Shown piece after piece: positions 44,106 through 54,013 of a stretch of 64,000 nt of DNA. The stretch covers positions 62,001-126,000 of the forward strand of contig JACBXP010000006.1 in the NCBI GenBank assembly GCA_015863185.1, read 5' to 3'. A program made the position numbers and the translations under genes. The stretch comes from Aerococcaceae bacterium DSM 111020 (lineage in GTDB: Bacteria; Bacillota; Bacilli; Lactobacillales; Aerococcaceae). The notes under the pieces are model-generated. The model was not told the DNA's origin. It did not search any database and worked only from the letters and a program-made list of their open reading frames with translations. Within the stretch, counting starts at the first letter, position 1. Every line of letters starts with the position of its first letter.

Positions 44106-46769
44106 TTAATACGTCGCACTAGAAGTAGCGTCATTATCATCGTCGATTATTTCTATATGATTAACCTGCATTTTATTAGAAGCACCTGAATTTGCATCGT
44201 TACCACCAGACAGTGTTTGGCCTGTCTGCTCCAAATACCAGTCAATCCACGGCTGTAAATCAAATATCATCTCATGAATTCCACGGTATTGTTTATTTTC
44301 ATCATGCATTCCGACATAATGATGAACCTTAAATTCTCCTGTTTTGCCTGGTATATTAATCGTGACAGCTTCTTGCTCACCTTGTCGTAATTGATCAATA
44401 ACCCATGCAGCTCCTTGATGAGCACGTTCTGGATGAACTTTCCCTAGTGGTGAACCAACTTGCCAAGGTTCTCGCCCACCTAACATCTCATGACTCGGTT
44501 TCGTATGATTATAATAGAGAAACTGATTATTATCATCAGCGAAAGAAGCCTCATAAGGTAATGTCTTAAGCATCCAATTAATTTGATCAACGGTTAACAT
44601 TCCACGATCTAACTGAACATAATCAGAACCTTTTGCAGGTTGAGTTTCTCGTGCAGCTAATTCTACCCATTCATCCGAATCTTTATCTAATCCAACAATG
44701 GTAGTGTCAATAACACGTCGAGCATATAAATCCTCATGTACATCTTTATGTTTGTTACTCTCTTCTTGAAGTTCACTTGGTTTTTGAGAGGCTCCAGTTA
44801 CCGCTTCTGCCATTTGTTCGGAATCAGATTCTTCCTTAGGATTCATGGTCAAAGGAGTTACCTGATTACCTGAGAAGGCATCCGCTTCAACCGATGTCTT
44901 TTGACTAGCACCACTCGTTGCATCTGTAGCAGTATGTTGTCCTTGATTATGTTCAAGATACCAGTCTATCCATGGTTGAAGGTCAAAAATCATCTCATGA
45001 ACGCCAGCATAATTGCCATTCTCATCTTCCATTCGAATATAATTATGGACTTTAAATTGACCCGGTTTACCAGGTATGCGCACACAAACAAATTCACGGC
45101 CATTTCGTAATTGATTGACAACCCAAGCAGCACCAGCATACGCTCGTTCTGGGTGAACTTTAGCAAGCGATGAGCCCACTTGCCATGGACCTCGCCCACC
45201 CAGCATCGCTTCTTTTTCTTTTGTGCGATTATAATAAATGAATTGATTATTATCATCCGCATAGGTTGCTTCATACGGCAAGGTCTCTAACAACCAGTTT
45301 ATCTGATTTACTGTCAATACACCGCGATCTAATTGAATATAATCATCACCTTCAGCTGCATTCGTAGCAATTGCTGCTTTATTAACCCAATCATCGTCAT
45401 CCATTTCGACAGAATGAATAGTTGTTTTTATTGAACCATTCGCCCATAAATCCTCTGCTTCCGTCGCTGCTTTAGACGTCGCACTTGTTACAGCATCCTG
45501 GTCTACTTCATCTGCTTGGGAGGCACTTGTATTGGCATCGGGTACATTTGCATCCGCTGAAACAGATGCTGTACTTGATGCATCTTCTTTGCTAACCACT
45601 TGCCCATCAGTTTCTTCGAAATACCAGTCAACCCATGGTTGCAAGTCAAAAATCATTTCATGCACTCCACGGTAGCGTCCCTCTGAATCATGCATTGCAC
45701 GATAATTGTGGATTTTAAATTGGCCTGGTTTTCCTGGAATACGGACACATACGTCATCTTGATTACCAGCCCGTAGTTGTTCGATTACCCAAGATACATT
45801 ATGAAATGTCCGTTCAGGATGGACTCTCCCTAAAGAAGAGCCAACTTGGCCTGGTTGACGTCCACCTAACATTTCTTCTTTTGGTTTCGTGTGATTATAA
45901 TAAATAAATTGATTATTATCGTCTGCATAAGTCACTTCATAAGGAACTGTTTTAAGCATGTAATTTAATTGATTAACGGTTAACACACCATGGTTTAAAC
46001 GAACATAATCATCTCCTGAAGCTGCTTGGGTTTTTTCACTAGCTTGTTCTACCCAATCTTCATCATCTAATTCAATTCCTTCTATAGATGTATCGATTGA
46101 TTCAGTCGCCCATAGATTTTCTTTCGGTTCTCCATGTTGTGAAGCACTCGTTGTTGCATCTAATGTTTCTTCACTAGCACCTGAATGAGCATCTGCTTCA
46201 TCATCTTTCCCATAATTTGGATCTACTCGGTTAATTATTTGGGCGAATTGCATAAATTTTTTCAAGGTGTCGCGTAAAAATGTTTGTGTCCCTTTATCTC
46301 TAATTTTTCCATTTCCATCAAATGCTGTCTTAACATTTCCTAAAAGAAACTCATTTCCCGGAAAGACATAAGCACCTGCACCAGGAGCTTCTAATATTTG
46401 TCGTAAATGTAGTTGCGAACGTGATGTGCCTTGAGAAAAATAGGAAGCTCCAATAATCATAATAGGCTTACCTTCTAACGGATGAATTTTATAGGTTAAG
46501 TACTCAATAAGACTCTTTAACGCAGGAGGAACAGTATAATTATGTTCTGGAGTCGCTATAATGACACCATCTGCATCTTCAATCCTTTGTTTTATATCTT
46601 GAATAACCTCACTGTCTGTTTGATCATTCGACACGTTAAACATAGGAACATCTTTAATTTCAATGACATCCATTTCAAATAAATCGCGATGTGCATTTTT
46701 AACATAATTCATTAATAATCGATTATAAGATTGTTCACTATTTGAACCTACAATTCCTACTAATTTCAT
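44106..46769 (-). CDS. FMN reductase head with three PAS-like repeats and nine flavinylation-like motifs
   Basis: An 887-residue soluble protein. Residues 1-180 are a flavodoxin-like FMN reductase close to that of the 805-residue flavoprotein. Three repeats of about 165 residues (about 222-388, 444-608, 684-849) resemble PAS domains of the DUF438 type, each with [YF]ADDNNQF (281, 503, 743), PGK[PT]G[QE]FK and HEMIFDLQPW (370, 591, 832). The linkers are low-complexity and carry D-A-x-[ST]-[GST]-A-[ST] motifs at 193, 204, 396, 411, 425, 616, 858 and 880, plus EAVTGAS at 655. This matches the ApbE target D-x-x-[ST]-G-A-[ST]. No signal peptide and no FMN_bind domain are seen. The apbE gene is in the same operon. 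A multi-flavin carrier is inferred. Confidence 0.85.
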   Translation of the reverse strand: MKLVGIVGSNSEQSYNRLLMNYVKNAHRDLFEMDVIEIKDVPMFNVSNDQTDSEVIQDIKQRIEDADGVIIATPEHNYTVPPALKSLIEYLTYKIHPLEGKPIMIIGASYFSQGTSRSQLHLRQILEAPGAGAYVFPGNEFLLGNVKTAFDGNGKIRDKGTQTFLRDTLKKFMQFAQIINRVDPNYGKDDEADAHSGASEETLDATTSASQHGEPKENLWATESIDTSIEGIELDDEDWVEQASEKTQAASGDDYVRLNHGVLTVNQLNYMLKTVPYEVTYADDNNQFIYYNHTKPKEEMLGGRQPGQVGSSLGRVHPERTFHNVSWVIEQLRAGNQDDVCVRIPGKPGQFKIHNYRAMHDSEGRYRGVHEMIFDLQPWVDWYFEETDGQVVSKEDASSTASVSADANVPDANTSASQADEVDQDAVTSATSKAATEAEDLWANGSIKTTIHSVEMDDDDWVNKAAIATNAAEGDDYIQLDRGVLTVNQINWLLETLPYEATYADDNNQFIYYNRTKEKEAMLGGRGPWQVGSSLAKVHPERAYAGAAWVVNQLRNGREFVCVRIPGKPGQFKVHNYIRMEDENGNYAGVHEMIFDLQPWIDWYLEHNQGQHTATDATSGASQKTSVEADAFSGNQVTPLTMNPKEESDSEQMAEAVTGASQKPSELQEESNKHKDVHEDLYARRVIDTTIVGLDKDSDEWVELAARETQPAKGSDYVQLDRGMLTVDQINWMLKTLPYEASFADDNNQFLYYNHTKPSHEMLGGREPWQVGSPLGKVHPERAHQGAAWVIDQLRQGEQEAVTINIPGKTGEFKVHHYVGMHDENKQYRGIHEMIFDLQPWIDWYLEQTGQTLSGGNDANSGASNKMQVNHIEIIDDDNDATSSATY

Positions 46770-46781
46770 TGATCTCTCTCC

Positions 46782-47393
46782 TTATTCCTCATCCCAAGAA
46801 TGCTGAATTGCAGCTTGACGATTCGCTTCTTGTGCTTCTAATAATTGTGCATTCACATCGATATAAATCATGAAATCATTCATTAGGGCATCCAACAATT
46901 CTTCTTTTTCTTTATCCACTAATTCACCATCATCATCAAATGCTTGTAAAGAATGATTCAATAGAAATTCAGAGCCTGGCATGACATTTGCTCGAGTCTC
47001 TGGTGCACGCATCATCTGGCGCAATTGCGTTTGTGCCCGTGACGAACCTAGTGTTCCATAAGAAGCACCCGTTATCAAAACAGGTTTAGAAACAAATGGA
47101 TAAGCCGAACCATATGTCAGCCAAGCTAGAGCATTAGTTAGAGCAGCAGGTGGTGCATGATCATATTCTGGTGTTGAAATAATAACACCATCGCTTTGCT
47201 CAATTTTCTCAGCCCACTCGCTAACATTTTCTGGTAAAGTCATATCTACTGGCTTATTAAACATTGGAAATTCTTTAACTTCCATAATTTCAATATTTGC
47301 TAAATCTGCATAACGATTCGTAATGTATTGAATGAGTTGACGATTTGTTGATTTATCCGCATTATTTCCAACAATTGCTATCAATTTTTTCAT
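46782..47393 (-). CDS. NADPH-dependent FMN reductase (second small partner)
   Basis: A 203-residue flavodoxin-like FMN reductase, starting MKKLIAIVGNNADKSTNRQLI. Conserved pieces are [33 protein letters not shown] and GASYGTLGSSRAQTQLRQMM. It is homologous to the other small reductase at 13.3 kb and to the N-terminal domains of both large flavoproteins. It lies 13 bases downstream of apbE and 12 bases upstream of the PAS-repeat gene, so the three form one operon. It may pass reducing equivalents to its large neighbour. Confidence 0.9.
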   Translation of the reverse strand: MKKLIAIVGNNADKSTNRQLIQYITNRYADLANIEIMEVKEFPMFNKPVDMTLPENVSEWAEKIEQSDGVIISTPEYDHAPPAALTNALAWLTYGSAYPFVSKPVLITGASYGTLGSSRAQTQLRQMMRAPETRANVMPGSEFLLNHSLQAFDDDGELVDKEKEELLDALMNDFMIYIDVNAQLLEAQEANRQAAIQHSWDEE

Positions 47394-47406
47394 TTCTTTC
47401 TCCTTA

Positions 47407-48351
47407 TCACGAGGCTAAATTAATATGATTTGATCCTAAATAATTTCCATCTTTTGAAATAACAATACCTTCAATATCTCTTTTTCGATTAATGACATCT
47501 ATTATTTCTTCAGGTTCTAAACCAAATAAACGCGTTGTCCAAATCTCACAGTCAACAGACTGATCTGCGATAATTGTTATACTTGCGATATTAGAGTCAA
47601 CAGGATAGCCCGTCATCTCATCAAAAATATGATGATAAATTTCATCTCCAATGACCAATTTACGCTCATATATGCCGGAAGTGACCACTGATTGATTATA
47701 AATCTTTAATGTCAGTAAAGATTCCCCTCTTGATTTCAGTGGATTTTGGACTCCTATACGCCAATAATAATCTGAACGATTGAGTGCTGGTCCTACCGTC
47801 ACTAAATTACCACCTAAATTCACTAAGCCTGAGGCAACGCCTTCGGCCTTCATATAATCAACCAAACGATCTGCTATATAACCTTTAGCAATAGCACCAA
47901 CGTCTATTTCCATTCCTTTTTCAGCTAAATAAATTGTCTGTTCTTGTTCATTCAATTCAATAAGAGAAGGATTAATAATGGTTAATACTTTATCTATTTC
48001 TTCTTGCGAAGGTTTCCGAGCATCTTCAAAACCTATTCGCCATAATTTTATTAAAGGCCCAATAGCTATATTTAAAAAGCTATTTTTCGCGAGGCTATGT
48101 TTTTTTCCTAATTTAATCAATTCAAACATCTCAGGATGTACTCTAACTGCATGAGTACCTGCTGCCGCATTAATTTGCATTAATTCAGACGCGTCATTAT
48201 TTGCACTAAAGCGCATATTATACTGATTTAACAACGATTCTAAAAAATTTAAAATACGTTGACTTTCCGGATGAACAACCATTAAATCAATATTGGTTCC
48301 CATTAATTGAATATGTCTGGTTTCTTTATTAATAACATCAACTTCTTTCAC
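47407..48351 (-). CDS. apbE: FAD:protein FMN transferase (cytoplasmic ApbE)
   Basis: ApbE moves FMN from FAD onto a Ser or Thr of a target motif. The 314 residues contain GAIAKGYIAD (152-161), TSGIYER (224-230) and HIFDEMTGYP (241-250). The Mg2+ site region is DCEIWTT near 267-273 where DALSTA is usual. It starts with GTG at 48351. There is no signal peptide or lipobox, so it acts in the cytoplasm, unlike the membrane-bound forms. It is the first gene of the operon with the two flavoproteins, and is the only ApbE seen in the window. The ribosome site is weak. Confidence 0.93.
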   Translation of the reverse strand: MKEVDVINKETRHIQLMGTNIDLMVVHPESQRILNFLESLLNQYNMRFSANNDASELMQINAAAGTHAVRVHPEMFELIKLGKKHSLAKNSFLNIAIGPLIKLWRIGFEDARKPSQEEIDKVLTIINPSLIELNEQEQTIYLAEKGMEIDVGAIAKGYIADRLVDYMKAEGVASGLVNLGGNLVTVGPALNRSDYYWRIGVQNPLKSRGESLLTLKIYNQSVVTSGIYERKLVIGDEIYHHIFDEMTGYPVDSNIASITIIADQSVDCEIWTTRLFGLEPEEIIDVINRKRDIEGIVISKDGNYLGSNHINLAS

Positions 48352-48370
48352 TACACATTTCTATAAGTGC

Positions 48371-48398
48371 ATTATATCACATAATAATTGAATGCGAA
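48371..48398 (-). promoter_or_regulatory. Promoter of the apbE operon
   Basis: TTCGCA (48393-48398) and TATAAT (48371-48376) on the minus strand, 16 bases apart. The start is expected near 48366, giving only about 15 bases of leader before the GTG. Confidence 0.5.
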
Positions 48399-48459
48399 AT
48401 CAATCCCCTTTGAATAGTCAAACTAAACTGCTATTAATATTTAAATATCGTTAAGTAAC

Positions 48460-48488
48460 TTGACTATCTTTTTAATTAAGTGTAAACT
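48460..48488 (+). promoter_or_regulatory. Promoter of pyrFE
   Basis: TTGACT (48460-48465), 17-base spacer, TAAACT (48483-48488). The attenuator follows. Confidence 0.6.
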
Positions 48489-48544
48489 TTTAATAATTAA
48501 GGTCTTTAATCGTGTACGAGATACATGAAAGCAAATCATTGATT

Positions 48545-48619
48545 TACGAGAGGAGAAGTGCATTCTCTTCTTGTACAATACTGTTTTCTAATGCCGTCAC
48601 GAAAGTGACGGCTTTTTTT
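48545..48619 (+). ncRNA. pyr attenuator
   Basis: TACGAGAGGAGAA can pair over 13 bp (with G-U pairs) with TTCTCTTCTTGTA, and is followed by the terminator GCCGTCAC-GAAA-GTGACGGC with a T-run (48593-48619). The ACGAGAGG core loosely resembles the PyrR binding loop, so PyrR control is probable but not certain. Confidence 0.65.
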
Positions 48620-48646
48620 ATAGACCTTTTACAAAGGAGGATATAG

Positions 48647-49390
48647 ATGAATAAAGAATGTCCGATTATTGCATTAGATTTTCCTACAGGAAAAGAAGCT
48701 TTAGATTTCGTTGATTTATTTGAAAGAGAGTCATTGAATGTAAAAATTGGTATGGAGTTATTTTATATCGAAGGACCACGTATCGTACAAGAACTAAGAT
48801 CACGCGGTCACAACATATTTTTAGATTTAAAATTACACGATATTCCCAATACTGTAAAAAGTGCCATGAATAGTCTTGCAAGACTAGAAATTGATATGGT
48901 TACTGTGCATTGTCAAGGTGGATTAAAAATGTTAGAAGCTGCTATTGAAGGACTGGAGTCAGGAACTCAGCAAACAGAACAACCTCCGCTCATTGTTGGT
49001 ATTACACAACTCACTTCAACTAGTCCAAAACACGTTCATTCAGAACAATTACTTGATTCTCAAATTACATTAGAAGAAAGTGTTTTGAAGTATGCACAGT
49101 TAGCAAAACAAGCCGGATTGGATGGTGTTGTTTCTTCTCCTCTTGAGTCAAAAGCGATTAAACAAACGATTTCTTCTAATTTTTCTGTTGTTACTCCAGG
49201 CATTCGAATGGATATCAATCCTATGGATGATCAAATAAGAATTGCGACACCAGCACAAGCTGCACAATTACAAAGTGACTATATCGTTGTTGGTCGTCCT
49301 ATTACACAAGCTAAGAATCCGGTATTAGTTTATCAAACGATTACTACCGAATGGCAAAACGCTCGTAAAACATTAAATAAAGAGGTGTAA
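48647..49390 (+). CDS. pyrF: Orotidine 5'-phosphate decarboxylase
   Basis: Makes UMP from OMP. The 247-residue protein has LDFPTGKEA at the start, the catalytic DLKLHDIPNT motif near residue 60 and TPGIRMDINPMDDQ near the phosphate site. It lies one base before pyrE and after the attenuator. No other pyr genes are in the window, so this is a split-off part of the pathway. Confidence 0.96.
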   Translation: MNKECPIIALDFPTGKEALDFVDLFERESLNVKIGMELFYIEGPRIVQELRSRGHNIFLDLKLHDIPNTVKSAMNSLARLEIDMVTVHCQGGLKMLEAAIEGLESGTQQTEQPPLIVGITQLTSTSPKHVHSEQLLDSQITLEESVLKYAQLAKQAGLDGVVSSPLESKAIKQTISSNFSVVTPGIRMDINPMDDQIRIATPAQAAQLQSDYIVVGRPITQAKNPVLVYQTITTEWQNARKTLNKEV

Positions 49391-49391
49391 A

Positions 49392-50024
49392 ATGCTCGAA
49401 CAAAGATTTGCTGAAATATTGCTTCATATTGGTGCTGTTACATTGTCTCCAGAGAATCCTTATACTTGGTCTAGTGGTTTAAGAGCACCTATTTACTGTG
49501 ACAATCGTCTAACAATGAGTCATCCTATATTATATCGTGAAATTATACAGGGTTTAGTGCAACTTGTGAACGAACATTATCCTGATGCCACAGCAATCGC
49601 TGGAACAGCTACTGCAGGTATTCCTCACGCGACTTTAATTGCAGATCGCTTAGAGTTACCGATGGTTTATGTTAGAGATAAAGCTAAAGGGCATGGAAAG
49701 GAAAATCAAATCGAAGGACAATTAGCTCCCGGTAGTACAGTAGTGATGGTAGAAGATTTGATTAGTACAGGTGGGAGTGTCATCCGTGCCGCACAAGCAG
49801 TGCGCGATGCTGGTTTCGAGGTATTGGGAACGGTAGCTATTATGACATATCAACTTCCTATTGCTACAGAGGCCTTTAATCACGCGACACTCAGCTATCA
49901 TACTTTGACTAATTATGAACAACTCATTAGTGTAGCAAGCCGTAATCCTGAATTAAAACAATATCAACAGTCACTCTTAACATGGTTTCAAGATCCACAA
50001 AGTTGGTCAGCACAGCACTCATAA
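49392..50024 (+). CDS. pyrE: Orotate phosphoribosyltransferase
   Basis: Makes OMP from orotate and PRPP. The 210 residues include YTWSSGLRAPIYCDNRL, the lysine loop YVRDKAKGHGKENQIEG, and the PRPP motif VVMVEDLISTGGS. It directly follows pyrF with a one-base gap and precedes an MFS transporter by 48 bases. Confidence 0.96.
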   Translation: MLEQRFAEILLHIGAVTLSPENPYTWSSGLRAPIYCDNRLTMSHPILYREIIQGLVQLVNEHYPDATAIAGTATAGIPHATLIADRLELPMVYVRDKAKGHGKENQIEGQLAPGSTVVMVEDLISTGGSVIRAAQAVRDAGFEVLGTVAIMTYQLPIATEAFNHATLSYHTLTNYEQLISVASRNPELKQYQQSLLTWFQDPQSWSAQHS

Positions 50025-50072
50025 TTAAATTATTAATAAAGATTGACGAGAGCAATCATTAAGGAGATGCAA

Positions 50073-51299
50073 ATGAAAACAAATGATAAAAAAGTCCTTT
50101 TCGCAGCTATTATTTCTTCGGGTTTAGATGATGTCAATGTGATGTTTCTATCTTTCACTTTAACTGCCATCATTGCTGATTTAGGATTAAATGGAGCTGA
50201 AGGAGGGTTCATTGCTTCTATCACTAATTTAGGCATGTTAATTGGTGGTCTTGTCTTTGGATCATTAGGAGATAAATTTAATAAATTCACTATCTTAAAA
50301 ATTACTGTCGCCATTTTTTCCATCGCAACGGGGTTAATTTTTTTCGCTGACAATATTACAACGCTCTATTTATTACGTTTTATAGCTGGTGTCGGTGTGG
50401 GTGGTGAATACGGTATTGCCATTGCTATCATGGCTGGTATTGTGAAACCTGAACAGATGGGGCGTATTAGCTCTCTGAATGGGATTATTGGACAGATTGG
50501 TTCCATTACATCGGCAATAATTGCCGGTCTATTTCTCAGTACTTTAGGTTGGCGTGGATTATTCCTCATCGGATTTGCACCTCTCTTTTTTGTATTATGG
50601 ATGCATATTGCGATTGATCCAAAGCAAATTACTGACCGTGGTTCACACACTGCTGATAAATCAAAAGAAGGTTCCTTTAAATTGCTTTTTGCAACGCCAA
50701 CCTTAACACATCAAACACTGGGGTTAATGATTATGACAAGTGTTCAGATAGCTGGATATTTCGGCATGATGAATTGGTTACCTTCCATGATTCAAAAACA
50801 GTTAAATATTACCGTTTCTGGTTCAACAACATGGATGATTGTGACAATTGTCGGAATGTCTATCGGAATGCTCGTATTTGGCCAATTAATTGATCGAATC
50901 GGCCCCCGTCGCAGTTATGCTATTTTTCTTATTCTTTCCGCTTTAAGTGTTTATGTCTATTCTTTCGCCTCAACACCTTTAACTGTTCTAATTGGTGGTG
51001 CACTTGTTGGATTTTTTGTGAATGGGATGTTCTGTGGCTATGGTGCCGTAGTAACACGTCTCTATCCTTATGAAATTCGTTCGCTAGCAAATAATACTAT
51101 TTTAAATGTAGGTCGAGCTGTCGGAGGCTTTTCTTCTGTTGTTATAGGCTATATATTGGACCATTCTTCTATAACTATGGTAATGATATTTCTTGCTTCT
51201 CTTTATATTATCAGCTTTATTACAATGTTAACGATACCTAATTTATCTGAAGATAAATATCTCAGTCTAGAGAACAACGAATTAACAAATAGTATCTAA
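50073..51299 (+). CDS. MFS transporter
   Basis: A 408-residue major-facilitator transporter with twelve hydrophobic segments. The ATG at 50073 follows AAGGAGATG; an in-frame start ten codons before lacks a site. Loop 2-3 has FGSLGDKFNKFTIL, the loop motif GVGVGGEYGIAIA is near residue 120, and the second half has FGQLIDRIGPRRSYAI. The closest style is the aromatic-acid/sialate-type subfamily. Substrate unknown; the position after pyrFE does not prove a link to pyrimidines. Confidence 0.85.
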   Translation: MKTNDKKVLFAAIISSGLDDVNVMFLSFTLTAIIADLGLNGAEGGFIASITNLGMLIGGLVFGSLGDKFNKFTILKITVAIFSIATGLIFFADNITTLYLLRFIAGVGVGGEYGIAIAIMAGIVKPEQMGRISSLNGIIGQIGSITSAIIAGLFLSTLGWRGLFLIGFAPLFFVLWMHIAIDPKQITDRGSHTADKSKEGSFKLLFATPTLTHQTLGLMIMTSVQIAGYFGMMNWLPSMIQKQLNITVSGSTTWMIVTIVGMSIGMLVFGQLIDRIGPRRSYAIFLILSALSVYVYSFASTPLTVLIGGALVGFFVNGMFCGYGAVVTRLYPYEIRSLANNTILNVGRAVGGFSSVVIGYILDHSSITMVMIFLASLYIISFITMLTIPNLSEDKYLSLENNELTNSI

Positions 51300-51315
51300 T
51301 TATTATTAGCTAAAA

Positions 51316-51350
51316 AAATCTCGAGTCGTTTTCACACGATTCGAGATTTT
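51316..51350. terminator. Bidirectional terminator between MFS and gltX
   Basis: AAATCTCGAGTCGT pairs with ACGATTCGAGATTT (one mismatch), flanked by A- and T-runs. It lies between convergent genes. Confidence 0.9.
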
Positions 51351-51375
51351 TTGTCTAAAAGATTGAATTAAAATA

Positions 51376-52857
51376 TTATTTACTCATTTGATTTTGAACT
51401 TGTTGAATATGATCTAATGCTTTTTCTTTACCCAACACTTCAATGGCATCTGCTAATTCTGGTCCATGCATTTGACCTGTTGTAGCTATCCGAATAGGCA
51501 TAAATAATTTACGCCCTTTAATACCCGTTTCTTTTTGAATTTCTTTTATCAATGGTTTAATCGTTGTAGCTGTAAATTCTGCATTTGGAATAGCGGATAA
51601 TTTATCATACATTGCTTGAATAACCACAGGAGCTGTTTCATTATCAATTTCATTTTTAGATGCCTCATCCAATGTTAACGTATCATTGAAGAAGAAGCCA
51701 ACGTGATCTACGATTTCTGCCCCGTAACTAATTTCATCTTTATAAAGTGACACAAGTTTTGTAATAGAATCCATTTCTTTACTATTTGGTTCAACTTCAG
51801 CATAACCTGCTTCTTGTAAATGAGGTAATGTTAATCGAACAACAGTATCAAGATCGGCTGCTTTCATATATTGATTATTAACCCATTCGAGCTTTTTATT
51901 ATCAAAAGAAGCCGGCGAAGTAGATAAGCGTTCAACATCAAAAATCTCAACTAATTCATCAGGACTATAAATTTCATCTTCACCTTCTGGTGACCAGCCA
52001 AGTAAAGCAATAAAGTTAAACATTGCATCTGGTAAATAGCCTAAGCGACGATATTGTTCTATAAATTGAAGAATGCCACCATCACGTTTCGATAATTTTT
52101 TATTTGTTTCTGCATTAATGATTAAAGTCATATGACCGAAACGTGGATAATCCCAACCAAATGCATCATAAATCATCATTTGTTTCGGTGTATTTGCGAT
52201 ATGATCATCACCACGCAACACATGCGTTATTTTCATAAAATGATCGTCTACTGCAACCGCAAAATTATAAGTCGGCATACCATCTTTTTTCTGAATCACC
52301 CAATCACCTGATATATTTTTCGATTCAAAAGTAACAGGGCCTTTAACAATATCATCGAATTGATAAGTCACATCTGATGGAACACGAAAACGTACTGAGG
52401 CTTGACGTCCTTCTGCTTCATAAGCAGCTTGTTCTTCTTCAGTTAAATGAGCATGTTGACCACCATAATGAGGCATTTCACCTCGTGCTCTCTGTGCTTC
52501 TCTTTCTGCTTCTAATTCTTCTTCTGTCATATAACATTTATAAGCTTTATCTTCAGCGATTAGTTGGTCAATCAATGGCTGATAAATATCCATTCGTTCA
52601 GATTGGCGATAAGGCCCAAATTCACCTGGATTAAGAGCTGATTCATCCCAATCAATACCTAACCATTTTAAATTGTCTAATTGACTTTGTTCTCCATGCT
52701 CAATGTTTCTTTTAGTATCGGTATCTTCCGTACGAATAATAAATGCCCCATCATTATGACGTGCAAATAAATAATTGAATAATGCCGTTCGAGCATTTCC
52801 TATATGTAATTCTCCTGTTGGACTTGGTGCATAACGTACTCGAATAGTGTCACTCAT
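51376..52857 (-). CDS. gltX: Glutamyl-tRNA synthetase
   Basis: A class I synthetase of 493 residues. The ATG at 52857 ([20 protein letters not shown]) follows AGGAAG; the in-frame extension upstream overlaps yacL. HIGN and KLSKRDGG are present. The C-terminal anticodon domain starts near residue 325 and ends [11 protein letters not shown]. In Firmicutes this protein often also charges tRNA-Gln with Glu. It ends the dut-radA-yacL-gltX block. Confidence 0.97.
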   Translation of the reverse strand: MSDTIRVRYAPSPTGELHIGNARTALFNYLFARHNDGAFIIRTEDTDTKRNIEHGEQSQLDNLKWLGIDWDESALNPGEFGPYRQSERMDIYQPLIDQLIAEDKAYKCYMTEEELEAEREAQRARGEMPHYGGQHAHLTEEEQAAYEAEGRQASVRFRVPSDVTYQFDDIVKGPVTFESKNISGDWVIQKKDGMPTYNFAVAVDDHFMKITHVLRGDDHIANTPKQMMIYDAFGWDYPRFGHMTLIINAETNKKLSKRDGGILQFIEQYRRLGYLPDAMFNFIALLGWSPEGEDEIYSPDELVEIFDVERLSTSPASFDNKKLEWVNNQYMKAADLDTVVRLTLPHLQEAGYAEVEPNSKEMDSITKLVSLYKDEISYGAEIVDHVGFFFNDTLTLDEASKNEIDNETAPVVIQAMYDKLSAIPNAEFTATTIKPLIKEIQKETGIKGRKLFMPIRIATTGQMHGPELADAIEVLGKEKALDHIQQVQNQMSK

Positions 52858-52891
52858 TTTAAAACTTCCTTCCATAAAATATCGCCTGTAT

Positions 52892-53998
52892 TTATTCTTC
52901 AATCTGTGCTTGACTTAATTTTGCAAATATCATACGCCCTGCATTCGTTTGAATAGCACTTGTAACGATTACAGGAACCCGTTCATTAATATAATATTGA
53001 CCGTCCTCCACAACAATCATTGTACCATCATCTAGATAAGCTACACCTTGTTTTCTTTCAGTCCCTGATTTTATTATCGTTACCGTCATTTCGTCACCTG
53101 GAATCATTGCAGGTTTAACTGCATTTGCTAATTCATTGACATTAAATACTGGTATATTTTGAAATTCACAGACCTTATTTAAATTATAATCATTTGTCAC
53201 AATCACCGCGTCGATAAGCTTGGCTAAACGTACTAATTTACTGTCCACTTCATTAATATCATCAAAATCACCTTCATAATATTCAATATTTACAGAGTGA
53301 TCCTTTTGTAACTCATTCAATATATCTAATCCTCGACGTCCCTTAGAACGTTTAAGACTATCAGATGAATCTGCTATCAATTGAAGTTCATGCAAGACAA
53401 AATTAGGAATGACTAGAATTCCCTCTAAAAAGTTCGTCTTCACAATATCTGCAATTCGCCCATCGATGATAACACTGGTATCTAACAATTTATAACGATG
53501 AAAATTATCATCAGCTTTTCTTTCCAACATTTGACTCTCTACTTCAACTTCTGGTTCCATAGGTTTTTGGAACCGTTGAAAAGCATTTTTCCATTCATCT
53601 TTCCTGCTCATAATGGTTTGAAATCCGACAATTGCAAAGACAAACATTAGAATAAATGGAAGTGTTGCAGAAAGCACTGGAATATTGAAGTTAGAAAAGG
53701 GTAATGAAATCATATATCCGATCAATAAGCCTATAAAGATTCCTATTGTCCCCATCACGATATCATATGTTGTTTGTTGTGCAAGAATATCAAGCATTTT
53801 TTTAATGATTTTTTCTATCAATGGGGCAATGAAGAATCCTAATAAAAGATATAAAATCATAAAAATAATGGCATTAACAATCGGATTATTCAGTAATTCC
53901 ATTTGTAGATTAAACATGTGCCAAATTTGGCTTCCTAAAGTGAGGCCAAAACTCAGGCCAAATATCGCAAAAATAAAATAAATAACCTTTTTTATCAT
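52892..53998 (-). CDS. PIN and TRAM domain membrane protein (YacL)
   Basis: A 368-residue protein with four N-terminal membrane segments (to about residue 130), a PIN nuclease-fold domain ([52 protein letters not shown]) and a C-terminal TRAM domain ([33 protein letters not shown]). Possible RNA targets are unknown. Strong AGGAGG site. Next to radA and gltX, as in Bacillus yacL. Confidence 0.93.
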   Translation of the reverse strand: MIKKVIYFIFAIFGLSFGLTLGSQIWHMFNLQMELLNNPIVNAIIFMILYLLLGFFIAPLIEKIIKKMLDILAQQTTYDIVMGTIGIFIGLLIGYMISLPFSNFNIPVLSATLPFILMFVFAIVGFQTIMSRKDEWKNAFQRFQKPMEPEVEVESQMLERKADDNFHRYKLLDTSVIIDGRIADIVKTNFLEGILVIPNFVLHELQLIADSSDSLKRSKGRRGLDILNELQKDHSVNIEYYEGDFDDINEVDSKLVRLAKLIDAVIVTNDYNLNKVCEFQNIPVFNVNELANAVKPAMIPGDEMTVTIIKSGTERKQGVAYLDDGTMIVVEDGQYYINERVPVIVTSAIQTNAGRMIFAKLSQAQIEE

Positions 53999-54013
53999 CT
54001 ATCCACCTCCTTT

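Noticed and set aside
52857-52902. Longer gltX start
   Set aside because: Would overlap yacL and lacks a ribosome site; the ATG at 52857 follows AGGAAG and gives the standard synthetase N-terminus.
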